Shown here: positions 28,123 to 36,401 of the stretch, in pieces
How the letters are laid out: the number at the start of each line of letters is the position of its first letter
Position numbering within the stretch: position 1 is the stretch's first letter
IMG/VR virus record: IMGVR_UViG_3300036795_000441
Location: 1 to 44,770 of that record
Reading direction: 5' to 3' (one strand)
Source of the DNA: a virus
Length of the DNA stretch: 44,770 nucleotides
Notes under the pieces: model-generated
What the model was told of the DNA's origin: nothing
Databases searched by the model: none
What the model saw: the letters and a program-made list of their open reading frames with translations, nothing else
Program-made: the position numbers and the translations under genes

Positions 28123-28585
28123 CGGCGTTGATCGCGAGGCGTGCTGGGCGGCGCTGTTCGCGAAGCTGCAAACAGCGCTCGGCGACGACCTGGTGACGAT
28201 GAGCCGGCAGCATATTATGCCGCCCACGCTGACGCCGGAGCAGCAGCCCGCGCTCTTCCTGGTGCAGGCGCGGGAGACGCGCAAGCCGACGCCCGCGGGC
28301 GCGCCGGTGCAACTGGTGCTCAATGGCTTCCTCATTCTTTACCTGCAGGTGCCCGCGCCGCTGGATGAGATCCCCGGCGAAGAGACGACGCTGGCCGCGA
28401 CCCAGATGAACGCGCTGCTGCAGAGCGTGGACGACGCCATGCAGCCGGATGACCTGACGACGGGACGGTTGACGCTCGGCGGCCTGATTACGCATGGCTG
28501 GATCGAGGGCGATGTGGAGATGGATCCCGGAATCTTTTCGCAGCAGGGCGCGGCGATTCTGCCGGTCAAAATGTTAGTTCCGTAA
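28109..28585 (+). CDS. Tail completion/terminator-like protein
   Basis: 158 residues from ATG 28109, inside the previous gene's end. ALFAKLQTALGDDLVTMSRQ, PALFLVQARETRK, LNGFLILYLQVPAPLD, and LLQSVDDAMQPDD suggest the tail-terminator (gpU-like) alpha/beta fold that caps the tail tube. Assigned mainly by place before the major tail protein. A double-hairpin repeat and terminator follow the stop. Confidence 0.65.
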   Translation: MGLYSGVDREACWAALFAKLQTALGDDLVTMSRQHIMPPTLTPEQQPALFLVQARETRKPTPAGAPVQLVLNGFLILYLQVPAPLDEIPGEETTLAATQMNALLQSVDDAMQPDDLTTGRLTLGGLITHGWIEGDVEMDPGIFSQQGAAILPVKMLVP

Positions 28586-28617
28586 CCACCTGCGGTGGGG
28601 CGCACGCGCTTCGCGCC
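28586..28617 (+). repeat. Double mini-hairpin, divergent copy 6
   Basis: CCACC-TGC-GGTGG (28586-28598) starts 1 base after the stop codon's second-last base region, then ACGCGC-TTC-GCGCC (28604-28617). The sequence of the first hairpin differs completely from copies 1-5, but the TGC loop, the second GC hairpin and the placement at a gene end are the same. Confidence 0.5.
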
Positions 28618-28651
28618 AAGGCAGCAAAGAAAAACTTCTCGCAATCGAGTG

Positions 28652-28681
28652 GGCCGTCCTTCGCGGGCGGCCTTTGATTTT
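28652..28681 (+). terminator. Intrinsic terminator before the major tail gene
   Basis: GGCCGTCC-TTCGC-GGGCGGCC, 8 bp with one T-G pair, followed by TTTGATTTT. A convincing rho-independent terminator separating neck and tail transcription units. Confidence 0.75.
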
Positions 28682-28719
28682 GACCCCTAACCCGGCGACC
28701 TCGCCAGGAGACAACTACT

Positions 28720-29490
28720 ATGCAGACCCAAAACCAAATCCTGTTTGGTTCCGGAGCGGTCACGTTTATTCCGATCTCCGGCGACCTCGGCTCCAATCCC
28801 ACTCCCACGCGCCTGAAGGTGCTGCAGGACGCCCAGATCGACTTCAAGGGCGAACTGAAGAAGCTCTATGGTCAGCTGCAGGTCCCGGTGGCCTCGGCTC
28901 GCGGCAAGGTGGACATCAGTGGCAAGGCCAAGTGCGCCGCGCCCAACCTCTCCGACATCGCGGGAATCTATTTCGGCGCCAACGTGACGGCGGGCTCGAT
29001 CTTCCCGGTCGACGAGATTCATGCGGTGGCGACCTCGGTGACGCCGACGGTCGGTTCCGGGGACAACATCTTCACGGACTACGGCGTGATCAACCAGGCG
29101 ACTGGCCTGAGCATGGTGCGCGTGGCCAGCTCTCCGGCGGTGGGCCAGTATTCCTTCACGGCGGCCACGACGGGCGGCTCGCCGACGGCGGCAGAATATG
29201 CCTTCAACGTCTCGGAGACGGCGACGAGCGTGCTGATCAGCTTCCTGGTCACGGCGGCGAGCGCGGGCGCGACGATGGCGCTGGCGGCGCAGGCGATGGG
29301 CTGGGCGCCGGTGTGCTCGATGGGCCTGTTCAACTCCTTCCGGAACGCGCAGGAGTTCTGGCAGTTCAACTCGGTAACGCTGGGCCAGTTTTCGCGGCCG
29401 ACGAAGCAGGATGACTTCTGGGTCTCCGACTTCGATTTCTCCGTCAACGCGGATGCGGCCGGGAACATCGGCTACGCCTGCGCACTGTAA
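28720..29490 (+). CDS. Major tail (tube) protein
   Basis: 256 residues from ATG 28720 with AGGAGA upstream. The fold pattern LFGSGAVTFIPISGD, LKVLQDAQIDFKGELKKLYG, PVASARGKVDISGKAKCAAP then SDFDFSVNADAAGN is that of siphovirus tail-tube proteins. Residues about 108-190 (AVATSVTPTVGSGDNIFTDY...) resemble an inserted decoration domain. Followed by a hairpin and by the two overlapping chaperone frames, the usual order. Confidence 0.85.
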   Translation: MQTQNQILFGSGAVTFIPISGDLGSNPTPTRLKVLQDAQIDFKGELKKLYGQLQVPVASARGKVDISGKAKCAAPNLSDIAGIYFGANVTAGSIFPVDEIHAVATSVTPTVGSGDNIFTDYGVINQATGLSMVRVASSPAVGQYSFTAATTGGSPTAAEYAFNVSETATSVLISFLVTAASAGATMALAAQAMGWAPVCSMGLFNSFRNAQEFWQFNSVTLGQFSRPTKQDDFWVSDFDFSVNADAAGNIGYACAL

Positions 29491-29501
29491 GCGCAACCGT
29501 G

Positions 29502-29537
29502 GGGCCGCGCTTTCCCAGGCGGCCCACACTGTGTTTT
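29502..29537 (+). terminator. Terminator-like hairpin after the major tail gene
   Basis: GGGCCGC (29502-29508) pairs with GCGGCCC (29519-29525), followed 7 bases later by TTTTT. A weaker intrinsic terminator that may limit read-through to chaperone genes. Confidence 0.55.
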
Positions 29538-29564
29538 TCATCTCAGGATTTCTGAAGGATGTTT

Positions 29565-29927
29565 ATGGAACAGGTTCGATTCAAGGGCGTGCCGTTCTTT
29601 CTGAACGGACGCGAATACATTGTGCCCTCGCTCTCGCTGCGGCAGGTGCAGGAGAACGACGAGCTGCTCGCACAGGTGCACACGGTGGACATCAGCGATC
29701 GCGAAGGCGTGAAGAAGCTGATGAAGCTCTACATCCCGATTGTGGGCATGGCGCTGCGCCGCAACTATCCGGACGTGAAAAACGAAGAGCTTGCGGACTG
29801 GCTCGACCTCTCGAACTTCAGCGAGGCGGTGAAGATCGTGCAGAACGCTTCGGGCTATGCCACGGTATCCAAGCTGGGGGAAGCGGAACCGGCGGCGACC
29901 ACTGGCGCGGCGTTGTCGGGAAGTTAG
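29565..29927 (+). CDS. Tail assembly chaperone G-like
   Basis: 120 residues from ATG 29565 (GAAGG spaced 5 bases upstream; an in-frame ATG at 29559 is too close to that site). RFKGVPFFLNGREYIVPSLS, ENDELLAQVHTVD, GVKKLMKLYIPIVGMALRRN, then DLSNFSEAVKIVQNASGYAT: the usual layout of gpG-type chaperones between major tail and tape measure. The 3' end contains the frameshift site, so part of the ribosomes make the longer GT protein. Confidence 0.85.
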   Translation: MEQVRFKGVPFFLNGREYIVPSLSLRQVQENDELLAQVHTVDISDREGVKKLMKLYIPIVGMALRRNYPDVKNEELADWLDLSNFSEAVKIVQNASGYATVSKLGEAEPAATTGAALSGS

Positions 29928-30238
29928 TTCGCGCGACTGGATGGACGTTCGAGCAGTGCTGGGACCAGCCGGCGGATGAATGCATTCGCCTGCTGGAAGA
30001 GTTGTTCGAGCAGCCTCCCGATTATGAGCTGCTGGCGTGGATCGCCGCCGCGCATGGATGGAAGGGGCGCAAGCCCAGGACAATGCCGACCGAAACTGCC
30101 GACGCCAACGCGGGCGAGCGGTTTGAGATTGCCGGCGCGATGGGCATCCCGCTGGTTCCGGCGACGGAACAAGCGCGCGAGACGATGAAGTGGGCCAACG
30201 ACTGGGACGCAAAGCATTTGAAGGGTAAACAACCATGA
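29565..30238 (+). CDS. Tail chaperone G-T fusion by -1 frameshift
   Basis: The T-like frame lies in the -1 register after 29882: it runs GSGTGGDHWRGVVGKLVRA, TGWTFEQCWDQPADECIRLL and on to ...DAKHLKGKQP at 30238. It has no good start of its own. The candidate slip site is GGGGGAA at 29876-29882, read as G GGG GAA; this is not an ideal X XXY YYZ heptamer, but the P-site GGG can re-pair fully. The fusion would be 225 codons. This copies the lambda G/GT arrangement, where the fusion helps assemble tail tube around the tape measure. Confidence 0.7.
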
Positions 30239-33200
30239 GCGATGCCGTTCTCAAAATCGGGAGTGTCTTCGACAAGCAGGGTATCGTCGACGGCATGGCG
30301 GAAGGCGTCGAGGGGATCCAGTCCGGCGTCGCCACGATGTCGACCTCGTTCCAGGAGATCCAGGGCATCGCCGCGGCGGCGATGAAGAAGATCTCCGAGG
30401 AGACGCTGGCGGCGGCGGGTTCGGTCTCCGACGCTTCCGTGCGGGTGGCGGAGGCGACCCGGGCCAGCAGCGACGCCTATGCCGAGCAGCGCAATGCGCT
30501 GAAGCTGGTGCGCGCGGAGACCACCGACCAGGCGCTGGCGACGCGGATCCTGGCCGCCTCGCAGGAGAAGGCGCGGGAGACCGCGCTGCAACTGAAGGCC
30601 GCGCAGGAGGACCTGGCGCGCACGCGGGGAGTTCCGGCAACGGCGGCGGCGAACCAGTCGCTGGGAGAGCTGGCGGGGGCGGCGAGCGGGCTTTCCGCCT
30701 CACCGCAGGCGCACCGGCTGGCGGCGGCGACGGTGGAGGATGCGGCGGCGCAGGAACGCCTGCGCGAGGTGCAGCAGCAGGTCGGCCTCTCCACGCTGAG
30801 CGAAGAAGAGAAGATGGCGGCGCTGTCAGTGGCGATGGAGCGGGCCAAGGCTTCGAGCCTCGAACTCTCGACGGCACAGAAGGAGATGGGCGAAGCGGAG
30901 GAGGCGGCGGCCGTGGAGGCGGGGCTCTCCGCCAACGTGTTCATCGCGAGCTTCCAGCGGATGGCGCTGGCGGCCAAGGAATCGATGGGGCAGGTGCGCG
31001 AGCGCGTCTATGAGGCGGCGGGGTCGATGCGGCTGAGCGAGGGCTTCTCGTTCGGCTCGCTGGGCGGCCTGGGCGAGCTGCTGGGCATCGGCATCGCCGT
31101 GGATATGGCCGGAGAGTTTCTGGATAAGACGGCCGAGGTGAATGTGGAGCTGGGGCACCTGGCGGAGAAGACGGGCATCGCCGTCGACAAACTCTCCGGG
31201 CTGCAACTGATCACGAAGGAGATGGGCAGCGATTTCGATTCGGTGAGCACGGCGCTGGTGCGGATGCAGAACGCGCAGGTGCTGGCGACGCAGGGTCATA
31301 AGGAGCAGGCACAGGGCTTCGCCGACATCGGGATCTCCGTGGAGGAGCTGCGAGCGCTGAGCCCCGAGGAGTTGCTGCAACGCATTGCGGCTGCCTTTGC
31401 TTCGCATGGGAACCACGCCGCGCAAGCGGCTGCGGCGATTGAAATCTTCGGACGCGGCGGACAGGCGCTGATTCCGATTCTGCGCGAGCAGGGGAACGCG
31501 CTGGGCGAGAACATTGACAAGGCCGCGAAGCTGACCGGCGTGACGGAAGCCAGCGTGGCGGCGAGCGAACGCTGGACGCGGAACATGGCGGACTTGACGT
31601 CGAAGTTCCATGCCTTCGGCAATATTCTCATCGAGAACGCGCATTACGTTGTGGGCGCTTTCGACGGAATCGGCGCGGTGCTGCAGACGATTTTCGAAGG
31701 CATTGCCGCGGCCATCGTCTCGGTCGCTCGAGGGATCGGCGGCCTGGGAACGTTGCTCGTGGACGGCGCGCGCGGGAACTTTGGCGCTCTGGCGGAGGAC
31801 GCGCGCAATGTGAGTGCGGGGTTTACGGATACGTGGAAGTCGGCGTTCAAGGATATCGGCCACGCCTGGGACACGGTAGGAGACAAATTCAAGAAACCTG
31901 TGGTCGAGACGGGGAAGCCTGCGTCCGGCGGAGGGGATCTGCCGGATACCCTTCCCGGCGGCGGCAAGGGGCATGCCGATGAGGATCGGCTGCGCGGTTT
32001 CGAGCAGGCGCTGAACGAGGAGAAGCTGCTGCACTCGGTGAGTGTGCAGGAGGAATATGCCTTCTGGGAGAGCAAGCTGGGCGCGTTCAAGAACGGCTCG
32101 GCGCAATATGGCGAGGTGCTGAACCGGCTGGCGACGCTGGCCGAAGAGGGCGCGCGCAAGTTCCACGAGGCTCTCCAGAAGATGAAGGAGAAGCCGGGGC
32201 AGGACAGCGGCAAGGATGCCGAATTCGCGAAGGAGTTCGAGCGCTCCAGCGCGGAGATGAATGCGTGGCTGCTGAAGACGGATGAGGACCTGACCCGCAC
32301 CGGGGAGCGCTGGCAGGGCTACTGGCGGGCCGTAGCGCAGGGCGAGCGGGACGCGGCGAACGCCAAGGCCGCGATGGAAGAGCAGGCGCTGGCCGCGCGG
32401 CACTCCGCCGGCGGATTGAGCGATCTGGCCTTTGCGGAAGCGATGCAGCAGATCCACGCGCGGCAGGCCGCGGCGGAGATGAAGATCCTGACCGACGAGC
32501 TGGCCAAACTGCAGGAGGTTGCGGCGAAGTCTCCGAAGGAGGCGGTGGGCGGGAACCTGCTGGACCCGAAGCTGGCCGAGCAGATCAAGCAACTGGAGAA
32601 CCAGATTGCGCAGTTGCAGGCGCGCATGCAGCAGCAGGGCTTTGGCGACTCGGCCAAGATCCGCAACGAGATTGAGAAGCCGTTCACGGACGCCTTTCAC
32701 GCGATCAACCAGGGATGGCTGAAGTTGCAGAGGGACATGATCCTCGGCACCGGGAACATCAAAAAGGATTTTGTGCAGATGGGCGCGAACCTGGTGGTGA
32801 GCCTGGCGCAGAGCACGGAGAAGATGCTGGCGCAGTGGGCGCTGTATGAGCTGCGCACGCTGATCGGCCACGAAGTGACGAACCAGGCGAAGGTGCTGAG
32901 CGATTCGATCGCAGCGGCCGAGAGCCTTTCGATTACGCAGGCGTTCGGGCTGAAGGAAGCGCTGATCGACGCCAAGAGCGCGGCCGTGAAGGGATGGAAG
33001 GCGGGCATGGCGCTTCCCTTCCCGGAAGATATCGTGATGGCTCCGGTATTGGCCGCGGTGGGGTTCGCGGGCGCCATGTCGCAGTTCAACGAGGGCGGCG
33101 TGGTGATGGGCGGGGGCGGCATGCACATCCCCATCCTGGCGAAGCAGGGAGAGCGGGTGCTCTCGACCTCGCAGACCAATAATTTCGAGCGGCTGGTGAA

Positions 33201-33351
33201 CAACTCCAGCAGCTCGTCGAATAGTTCGCGCACGAACAATGTGAGGGTGAATCAGAAGCAGACGTTCAACGGCGGAAAGGCGAGCTCGGCGGCGGCCACG
33301 CAGGCCACCATCCAGAGGCTGCATCGGAACGGAAAGCTAAAACTCGCATAA
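30235..33351 (+). CDS. Tail tape measure protein
   Basis: 1038 residues, ATGA overlap with the T frame. Long helical stretches rich in Ala, Glu and Gln dominate residues 1-260. Hydrophobic spans near 276-294 (LGELLGIGIAVDMAGEF) and 470-510 (GAVLQTIFEGIAAAIVSVAR) are the membrane-penetrating type. A second coiled region covers 590-870, and the end near 952-977 (NEGGVVMGGGGMHIPILAKQ) is like lambda gpH's Gly-rich motif. Length would predict a tail of about 150 nm using the usual 1.5 angstrom per residue. It sets tail length and helps DNA entry. Confidence 0.93.
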   Translation: MSDAVLKIGSVFDKQGIVDGMAEGVEGIQSGVATMSTSFQEIQGIAAAAMKKISEETLAAAGSVSDASVRVAEATRASSDAYAEQRNALKLVRAETTDQALATRILAASQEKARETALQLKAAQEDLARTRGVPATAAANQSLGELAGAASGLSASPQAHRLAAATVEDAAAQERLREVQQQVGLSTLSEEEKMAALSVAMERAKASSLELSTAQKEMGEAEEAAAVEAGLSANVFIASFQRMALAAKESMGQVRERVYEAAGSMRLSEGFSFGSLGGLGELLGIGIAVDMAGEFLDKTAEVNVELGHLAEKTGIAVDKLSGLQLITKEMGSDFDSVSTALVRMQNAQVLATQGHKEQAQGFADIGISVEELRALSPEELLQRIAAAFASHGNHAAQAAAAIEIFGRGGQALIPILREQGNALGENIDKAAKLTGVTEASVAASERWTRNMADLTSKFHAFGNILIENAHYVVGAFDGIGAVLQTIFEGIAAAIVSVARGIGGLGTLLVDGARGNFGALAEDARNVSAGFTDTWKSAFKDIGHAWDTVGDKFKKPVVETGKPASGGGDLPDTLPGGGKGHADEDRLRGFEQALNEEKLLHSVSVQEEYAFWESKLGAFKNGSAQYGEVLNRLATLAEEGARKFHEALQKMKEKPGQDSGKDAEFAKEFERSSAEMNAWLLKTDEDLTRTGERWQGYWRAVAQGERDAANAKAAMEEQALAARHSAGGLSDLAFAEAMQQIHARQAAAEMKILTDELAKLQEVAAKSPKEAVGGNLLDPKLAEQIKQLENQIAQLQARMQQQGFGDSAKIRNEIEKPFTDAFHAINQGWLKLQRDMILGTGNIKKDFVQMGANLVVSLAQSTEKMLAQWALYELRTLIGHEVTNQAKVLSDSIAAAESLSITQAFGLKEALIDAKSAAVKGWKAGMALPFPEDIVMAPVLAAVGFAGAMSQFNEGGVVMGGGGMHIPILAKQGERVLSTSQTNNFERLVNNSSSSSNSSRTNNVRVNQKQTFNGGKASSAAATQATIQRLHRNGKLKLA

Positions 33352-33395
33352 AGATGAAGTCCGCGCATTAGACGTGCTGTGTTAGCATTTCGCGC

Positions 33396-33806
33396 ATGAA
33401 ATCAGCACTGCTTCTTCTGCTGCCGTTTTGCTTTGTCGTCGCGGCGTGTAACTCGGCTCCGTCTTCGCCCGAAGAGCGGGCGAAACAAGCGAAGGCGGAG
33501 AAGCGATTCCACACGGTGGCGGGAGGGGCGGTTATGCTGCGCGATCGGATGCGCGAGCCGGAAAGCCTCAAATTCTCTTCCGTGATCGCCATGGATGACG
33601 GAACGGCCTGCTATGACTATCGCGCCCGCAACGGGTTTGGCGGAATGGATGGAGGGTCGGCGATTCTTCTATCGGGCGTCATTTTAGTTACGCCGGAAGA
33701 GAATGACAGTCGTTTCAGAAAAGAGTGGAACAAGGTTTGCGCGCATAGGACCGGCGCAGATCTGACTGAGGATATGAACTACGCGATCGAGCAAGCAGCG
33801 CCCTGA
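33396..33806 (+). CDS. Lipoprotein moron in the tail operon
   Basis: 136 residues. MKSALLLLLPFCFVVAACNS is a lipoprotein signal with the lipobox VAAC (Cys18), so it is probably exported and lipid-anchored. Mature part has EPESLKFSSVIAMDDGTACY and RARNGFGGMDGGSAI, a pattern found in a small family of bacterial exported proteins ('MR.P.S......V..NG..C..YRA.NGFGGMN'). It is flanked by the tape measure gene and a strong terminator, and it has lower GC than its neighbours. Superinfection exclusion is an attractive but unproven role. Confidence 0.75.
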   Translation: MKSALLLLLPFCFVVAACNSAPSSPEERAKQAKAEKRFHTVAGGAVMLRDRMREPESLKFSSVIAMDDGTACYDYRARNGFGGMDGGSAILLSGVILVTPEENDSRFRKEWNKVCAHRTGADLTEDMNYAIEQAAP

Positions 33807-33835
33807 AATTTTAGGGATTTGAGGATTCATAACGA

Positions 33836-33861
33836 GCCGCCTTCGGGCGGCTTTTGTATTT
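33836..33861 (+). terminator. Strong intrinsic terminator after the lipoprotein gene
   Basis: GCCGCC-TTCG-GGCGGC, perfect 6 bp with a stable TTCG tetraloop, followed by TTTTGTATTT. The best terminator in the window. Confidence 0.88.
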
Positions 33862-33871
33862 GGAGTAAACC

Positions 33872-34792
33872 ATGAGCCTTTCTGTCTTTCCCGGCAACCT
33901 GTTCGGCATGGCCTTCCCGATTGACAAGGAATCGACCTTCGCGAACCTTGCCCAGAGCGCGCCCAGCGGGCTGGAGGTGGTTGTGCTCCAGACGCGCAAC
34001 CCGCTCTGGAAGTGGACCCTGATCTATGAGCTGCTGAAGGACGATCCCACGCAGGCCGCCGAGCTGATCAATGGCTATACCGAGTACGAGACCGTGCACG
34101 GCTTTCAACTGGCGATGACCGGTTCGGGCGGCGTGTTTCTGCTGGAGGACCCGAAGGACAACTACGTGGGGCCGGGCATTACGGGCAGCAGCACGCCCAA
34201 CCTGGCGGCGGAGCTGCAACTCGTCGACGATGGAGCGGGCACCTATTACTCGCCGGTGCAGCGCAATTTCGGCGGCCAGTTCTATGAGGACGTCACCGAC
34301 ATCAACGGAACGCTAGAGGTCTATGCGAACGGCACGCTGAAGGCGCTGACGACGGATTACACGCTGGTGGGGCCAGGGCTGGCGATTCCCGGTTACAGCT
34401 TTATGGGGATGGTGGTGAAGTGGAACGCGGCCGCAGGTGCGTGGGCCGCGAGCCACGCCTATTCGGTGGGCGATGAGGTTCTGGACGCGGCCGGGCATAT
34501 CCAGAAGGTGACGACGGCCGGAACTTCGGGGAGCGGCTCCGCTCCGACCTGGAATGACGGTGGGTCGACGACGCCCGATGGAACGGGTTCTCTGGTGTGG
34601 ACGGACCAGGGCTACAATCCCGGGCCGACCGGACCCATCACGACGGACTTCCACTTCTATTTCCGGGTGAAGTTTGCCGAGGATACGCAGGGCTTCTCGC
34701 GGTTCGACGACGTGCGCTGGACGATTGGCGGAGAGAATGCCGGCGACAGCACCAACATGATCCTGAAGAGCGCGAGGCCGGATCCCGCATGA
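33872..34792 (+). CDS. Tail protein, DUF2460-like, with inserted domain
   Basis: 306 residues from ATG 33872 (GGAG upstream). FPGNLFGMAFPIDKESTFAN, SGLEVVVLQTRNPLWKWTLI and YELLKDDP match the start of the DUF2460 tail protein. Residues about 184-247 (AGAWAASHAYSVGDEVLDAA ... SAPTWNDGGSTTPDG) form an extra beta-domain of a type seen in tail proteins, possibly carbohydrate-binding. The end HFYFRVKFAEDTQGFSRFDD resumes the core. Probably the distal tail ring/hub. Confidence 0.72.
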   Translation: MSLSVFPGNLFGMAFPIDKESTFANLAQSAPSGLEVVVLQTRNPLWKWTLIYELLKDDPTQAAELINGYTEYETVHGFQLAMTGSGGVFLLEDPKDNYVGPGITGSSTPNLAAELQLVDDGAGTYYSPVQRNFGGQFYEDVTDINGTLEVYANGTLKALTTDYTLVGPGLAIPGYSFMGMVVKWNAAAGAWAASHAYSVGDEVLDAAGHIQKVTTAGTSGSGSAPTWNDGGSTTPDGTGSLVWTDQGYNPGPTGPITTDFHFYFRVKFAEDTQGFSRFDDVRWTIGGENAGDSTNMILKSARPDPA

Positions 34793-35715
34793 GACGATTC
34801 ATCGGCGGGGACGGCAGCGACACCACGGCGGCCGTGCAGGCGTTCCTGAAGGCCAACCAGAAGTTCGCGGAGGCGGACCTGTACCTGATTGGCGAGCCGG
34901 ACGATCCGGCGGCGCTGTGGCTGACCAACTGGGAGAGCCCGCTGTGCTGGAAGTACTGGGGGACGTTTCAGCCGGCGGTGATCACGCGCGGCACCATCCC
35001 TTCGCGCATCGGGCTGGATAACAACTCGGTGGACCTGAGCTGGTCGCCTTCGAACACCACGCTCACGGCGTCTCTGGCGACGATGAATCCGTATCAGCTG
35101 GCGCTGCTGGGGCAGTTCGATAACAAGCGCGTGCGCATCTGGCGCACGATCATGCCGACGCCCGGGGATGCCCACACTCTCGGCGCGTGCGAGAAGTTCA
35201 TGGGCTTCCTCGGCGACGTGCAGCCGAACCTGGGGAAGATCGATCTCTCGGTCAACAGCTTCCTGTATGTGCTGGACCAGAAGGTTCCGACCAACCTGAT
35301 CCAGGCGACGAGCCTGACGGCGAGCTATACGGGCGGCAAGCCGCCGGGCGGCTATTCGGTGATGCCGCAGTTCAACGTCATTGTGGGCTCGACGCCGAAC
35401 CTGCTGTACGCCGACCAGATCTCGCCGAACCCGCACAATGTGCCCAGCGGCAATCTCTTTGAGGATGGGTATGTGTGTTTCAACGGCGGCCCGGGGTCGA
35501 CGCTGCAGGGCGTTTGCAGCGTCATCCTGAACAACGGAGCGTATGACGATGGCGACGGCAATCATTACACCGCGATCTCGCTGGCCACGCCGCTGCCGGT
35601 GGCTCCGACGCCGGGCGTGGATACCTTCTATGTGAGCGGAGCGGTGCCGCTGACGCAATCGGGCGGCGGCGATCCGGGCTTCCCATATGTGCCCAGCCCG
35701 CAGACCGCCGTCTAG
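34789..35715 (+). CDS. Tail hub protein, DUF2163-like
   Basis: 308 residues from ATG 34789, ATGA overlap. AVITRGTIPSRIGLDNNSVD, LSWSPSNTTLTA, QLALLGQFDNKRVRIWRTIM, FMGFLGDVQPNLGKIDLSVN and VPTNLIQATSLTASY follow the DUF2163 / BR0599-type tail family that comes after DUF2460 proteins in many siphoviruses and gene-transfer agents. The C-terminal Gly/Pro region (from 285) is unstructured. Confidence 0.7.
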   Translation: MRRFIGGDGSDTTAAVQAFLKANQKFAEADLYLIGEPDDPAALWLTNWESPLCWKYWGTFQPAVITRGTIPSRIGLDNNSVDLSWSPSNTTLTASLATMNPYQLALLGQFDNKRVRIWRTIMPTPGDAHTLGACEKFMGFLGDVQPNLGKIDLSVNSFLYVLDQKVPTNLIQATSLTASYTGGKPPGGYSVMPQFNVIVGSTPNLLYADQISPNPHNVPSGNLFEDGYVCFNGGPGSTLQGVCSVILNNGAYDDGDGNHYTAISLATPLPVAPTPGVDTFYVSGAVPLTQSGGGDPGFPYVPSPQTAV

Positions 35716-35751
35716 GACGCTCGCCGCGTCGGGCGGACGCGCCTGCGGCGC
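35716..35751 (+). repeat. Double mini-hairpin, divergent copy 7
   Basis: GACGC-TCGCC-GCGTC (35716-35730) begins right after the stop codon, followed by GCGCC-TGC-GGCGC (35739-35751). The spacer GGGCGGAC keeps the GCGGAC of copies 1 and 4. Location and two-hairpin layout match the family. Confidence 0.5.
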
Positions 35752-35798
35752 AAAAGACGAGAGCTTTTCGGCGCGGACCGGATTCCCGCTCCATGCAA

Positions 35799-35814
35799 TG
35801 TTTCACGTGGAACC
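35799..35814 (+). promoter_or_regulatory. parS-like site
   Basis: TGTTTCACGTGGAACC matches the chromosomal ParB-binding consensus TGTTTCACGTGAAACA at 14 of 16 bases, and the 14-base core GTTTCACGTGGAAC fits GTTYCACGTGRAAC. Such a match is rare by chance in 45 kb. It lies upstream of the NlpC/P60 gene, just ahead of the chosen start. A host ParB could bind here; a function for the phage is unknown. Confidence 0.5.
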
Positions 35815-35842
35815 TTTTGTTCCACGCCGATCCTTTCTTTTT

Positions 35843-36400
35843 ATGAAGATGCCAAACGTCAACCGAGACGAAGCGGTGAAGATCGCCCTGCAATGGAAGG
35901 GCACGCCCTATGTGACGGGCGGACGTGTGTGCGGGGCCGGGTGCGATTGCGCGACGCTGATTTCCGAATACCTGATCGGCATCGGAGCGGCGCTGGAGAT
36001 CCCGCTGAACAACTATGCGCAGGACTGGTTTTGCCATACGAGCGAAGAGCGCTATTTCGAGGAGCTCAGCAAGTATGCAAAATGCGTGTGGGAGGGCCGC
36101 TGCATGGGCACGCCACCTGCCCGGCCGGGAGACATTGCGCTTTTCCGAGCCAACCTCTCCAGCGGGCCTTCGCCGCGCTACAACCACGGCTGCATCGTGC
36201 TGGGATGGCCGCTGAGCCTGCAGGCCTTCAGTAAGCTCGGCGTGGTGAAGTGCAGACCCGCGATGCATTCGCTGACCAGTGGAAGTGAGATGGCGATCTT
36301 CAGCTGTTGGCCAGATCACCCGCTTCGCGGCGGAGAAGCGGTAGCGGCGGAACTTTTCCGGTTTGCCGTCGGACTCGAACGCGTGGAAGGAGGTTTTTAG
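35843..36400 (+). CDS. NlpC/P60 cysteine peptidase of the tail tip
   Basis: 185 residues from ATG 35843; ATG 35849 and 35798 are alternatives and none has a clear ribosome site. NRDEAVKIALQWKGTPYVTG then GAGCDCATLISEYL carries the catalytic Cys in DCATL, RPGDIALFR the typical turn, and YNHGCIVLG the catalytic His. These enzymes cut peptide cross-links in peptidoglycan and sit at the tip of phage tails to let DNA pass. Follows the tail hub gene as in lambda K. Confidence 0.88.
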   Translation: MKMPNVNRDEAVKIALQWKGTPYVTGGRVCGAGCDCATLISEYLIGIGAALEIPLNNYAQDWFCHTSEERYFEELSKYAKCVWEGRCMGTPPARPGDIALFRANLSSGPSPRYNHGCIVLGWPLSLQAFSKLGVVKCRPAMHSLTSGSEMAIFSCWPDHPLRGGEAVAAELFRFAVGLERVEGGF

Positions 36401-36401
36401 C

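Noticed and set aside
30826-33324. 832-codon open frame on the minus strand
   Set aside because: Antisense shadow of the tape measure gene; Leu/Arg/His-rich with no recognisable fold.
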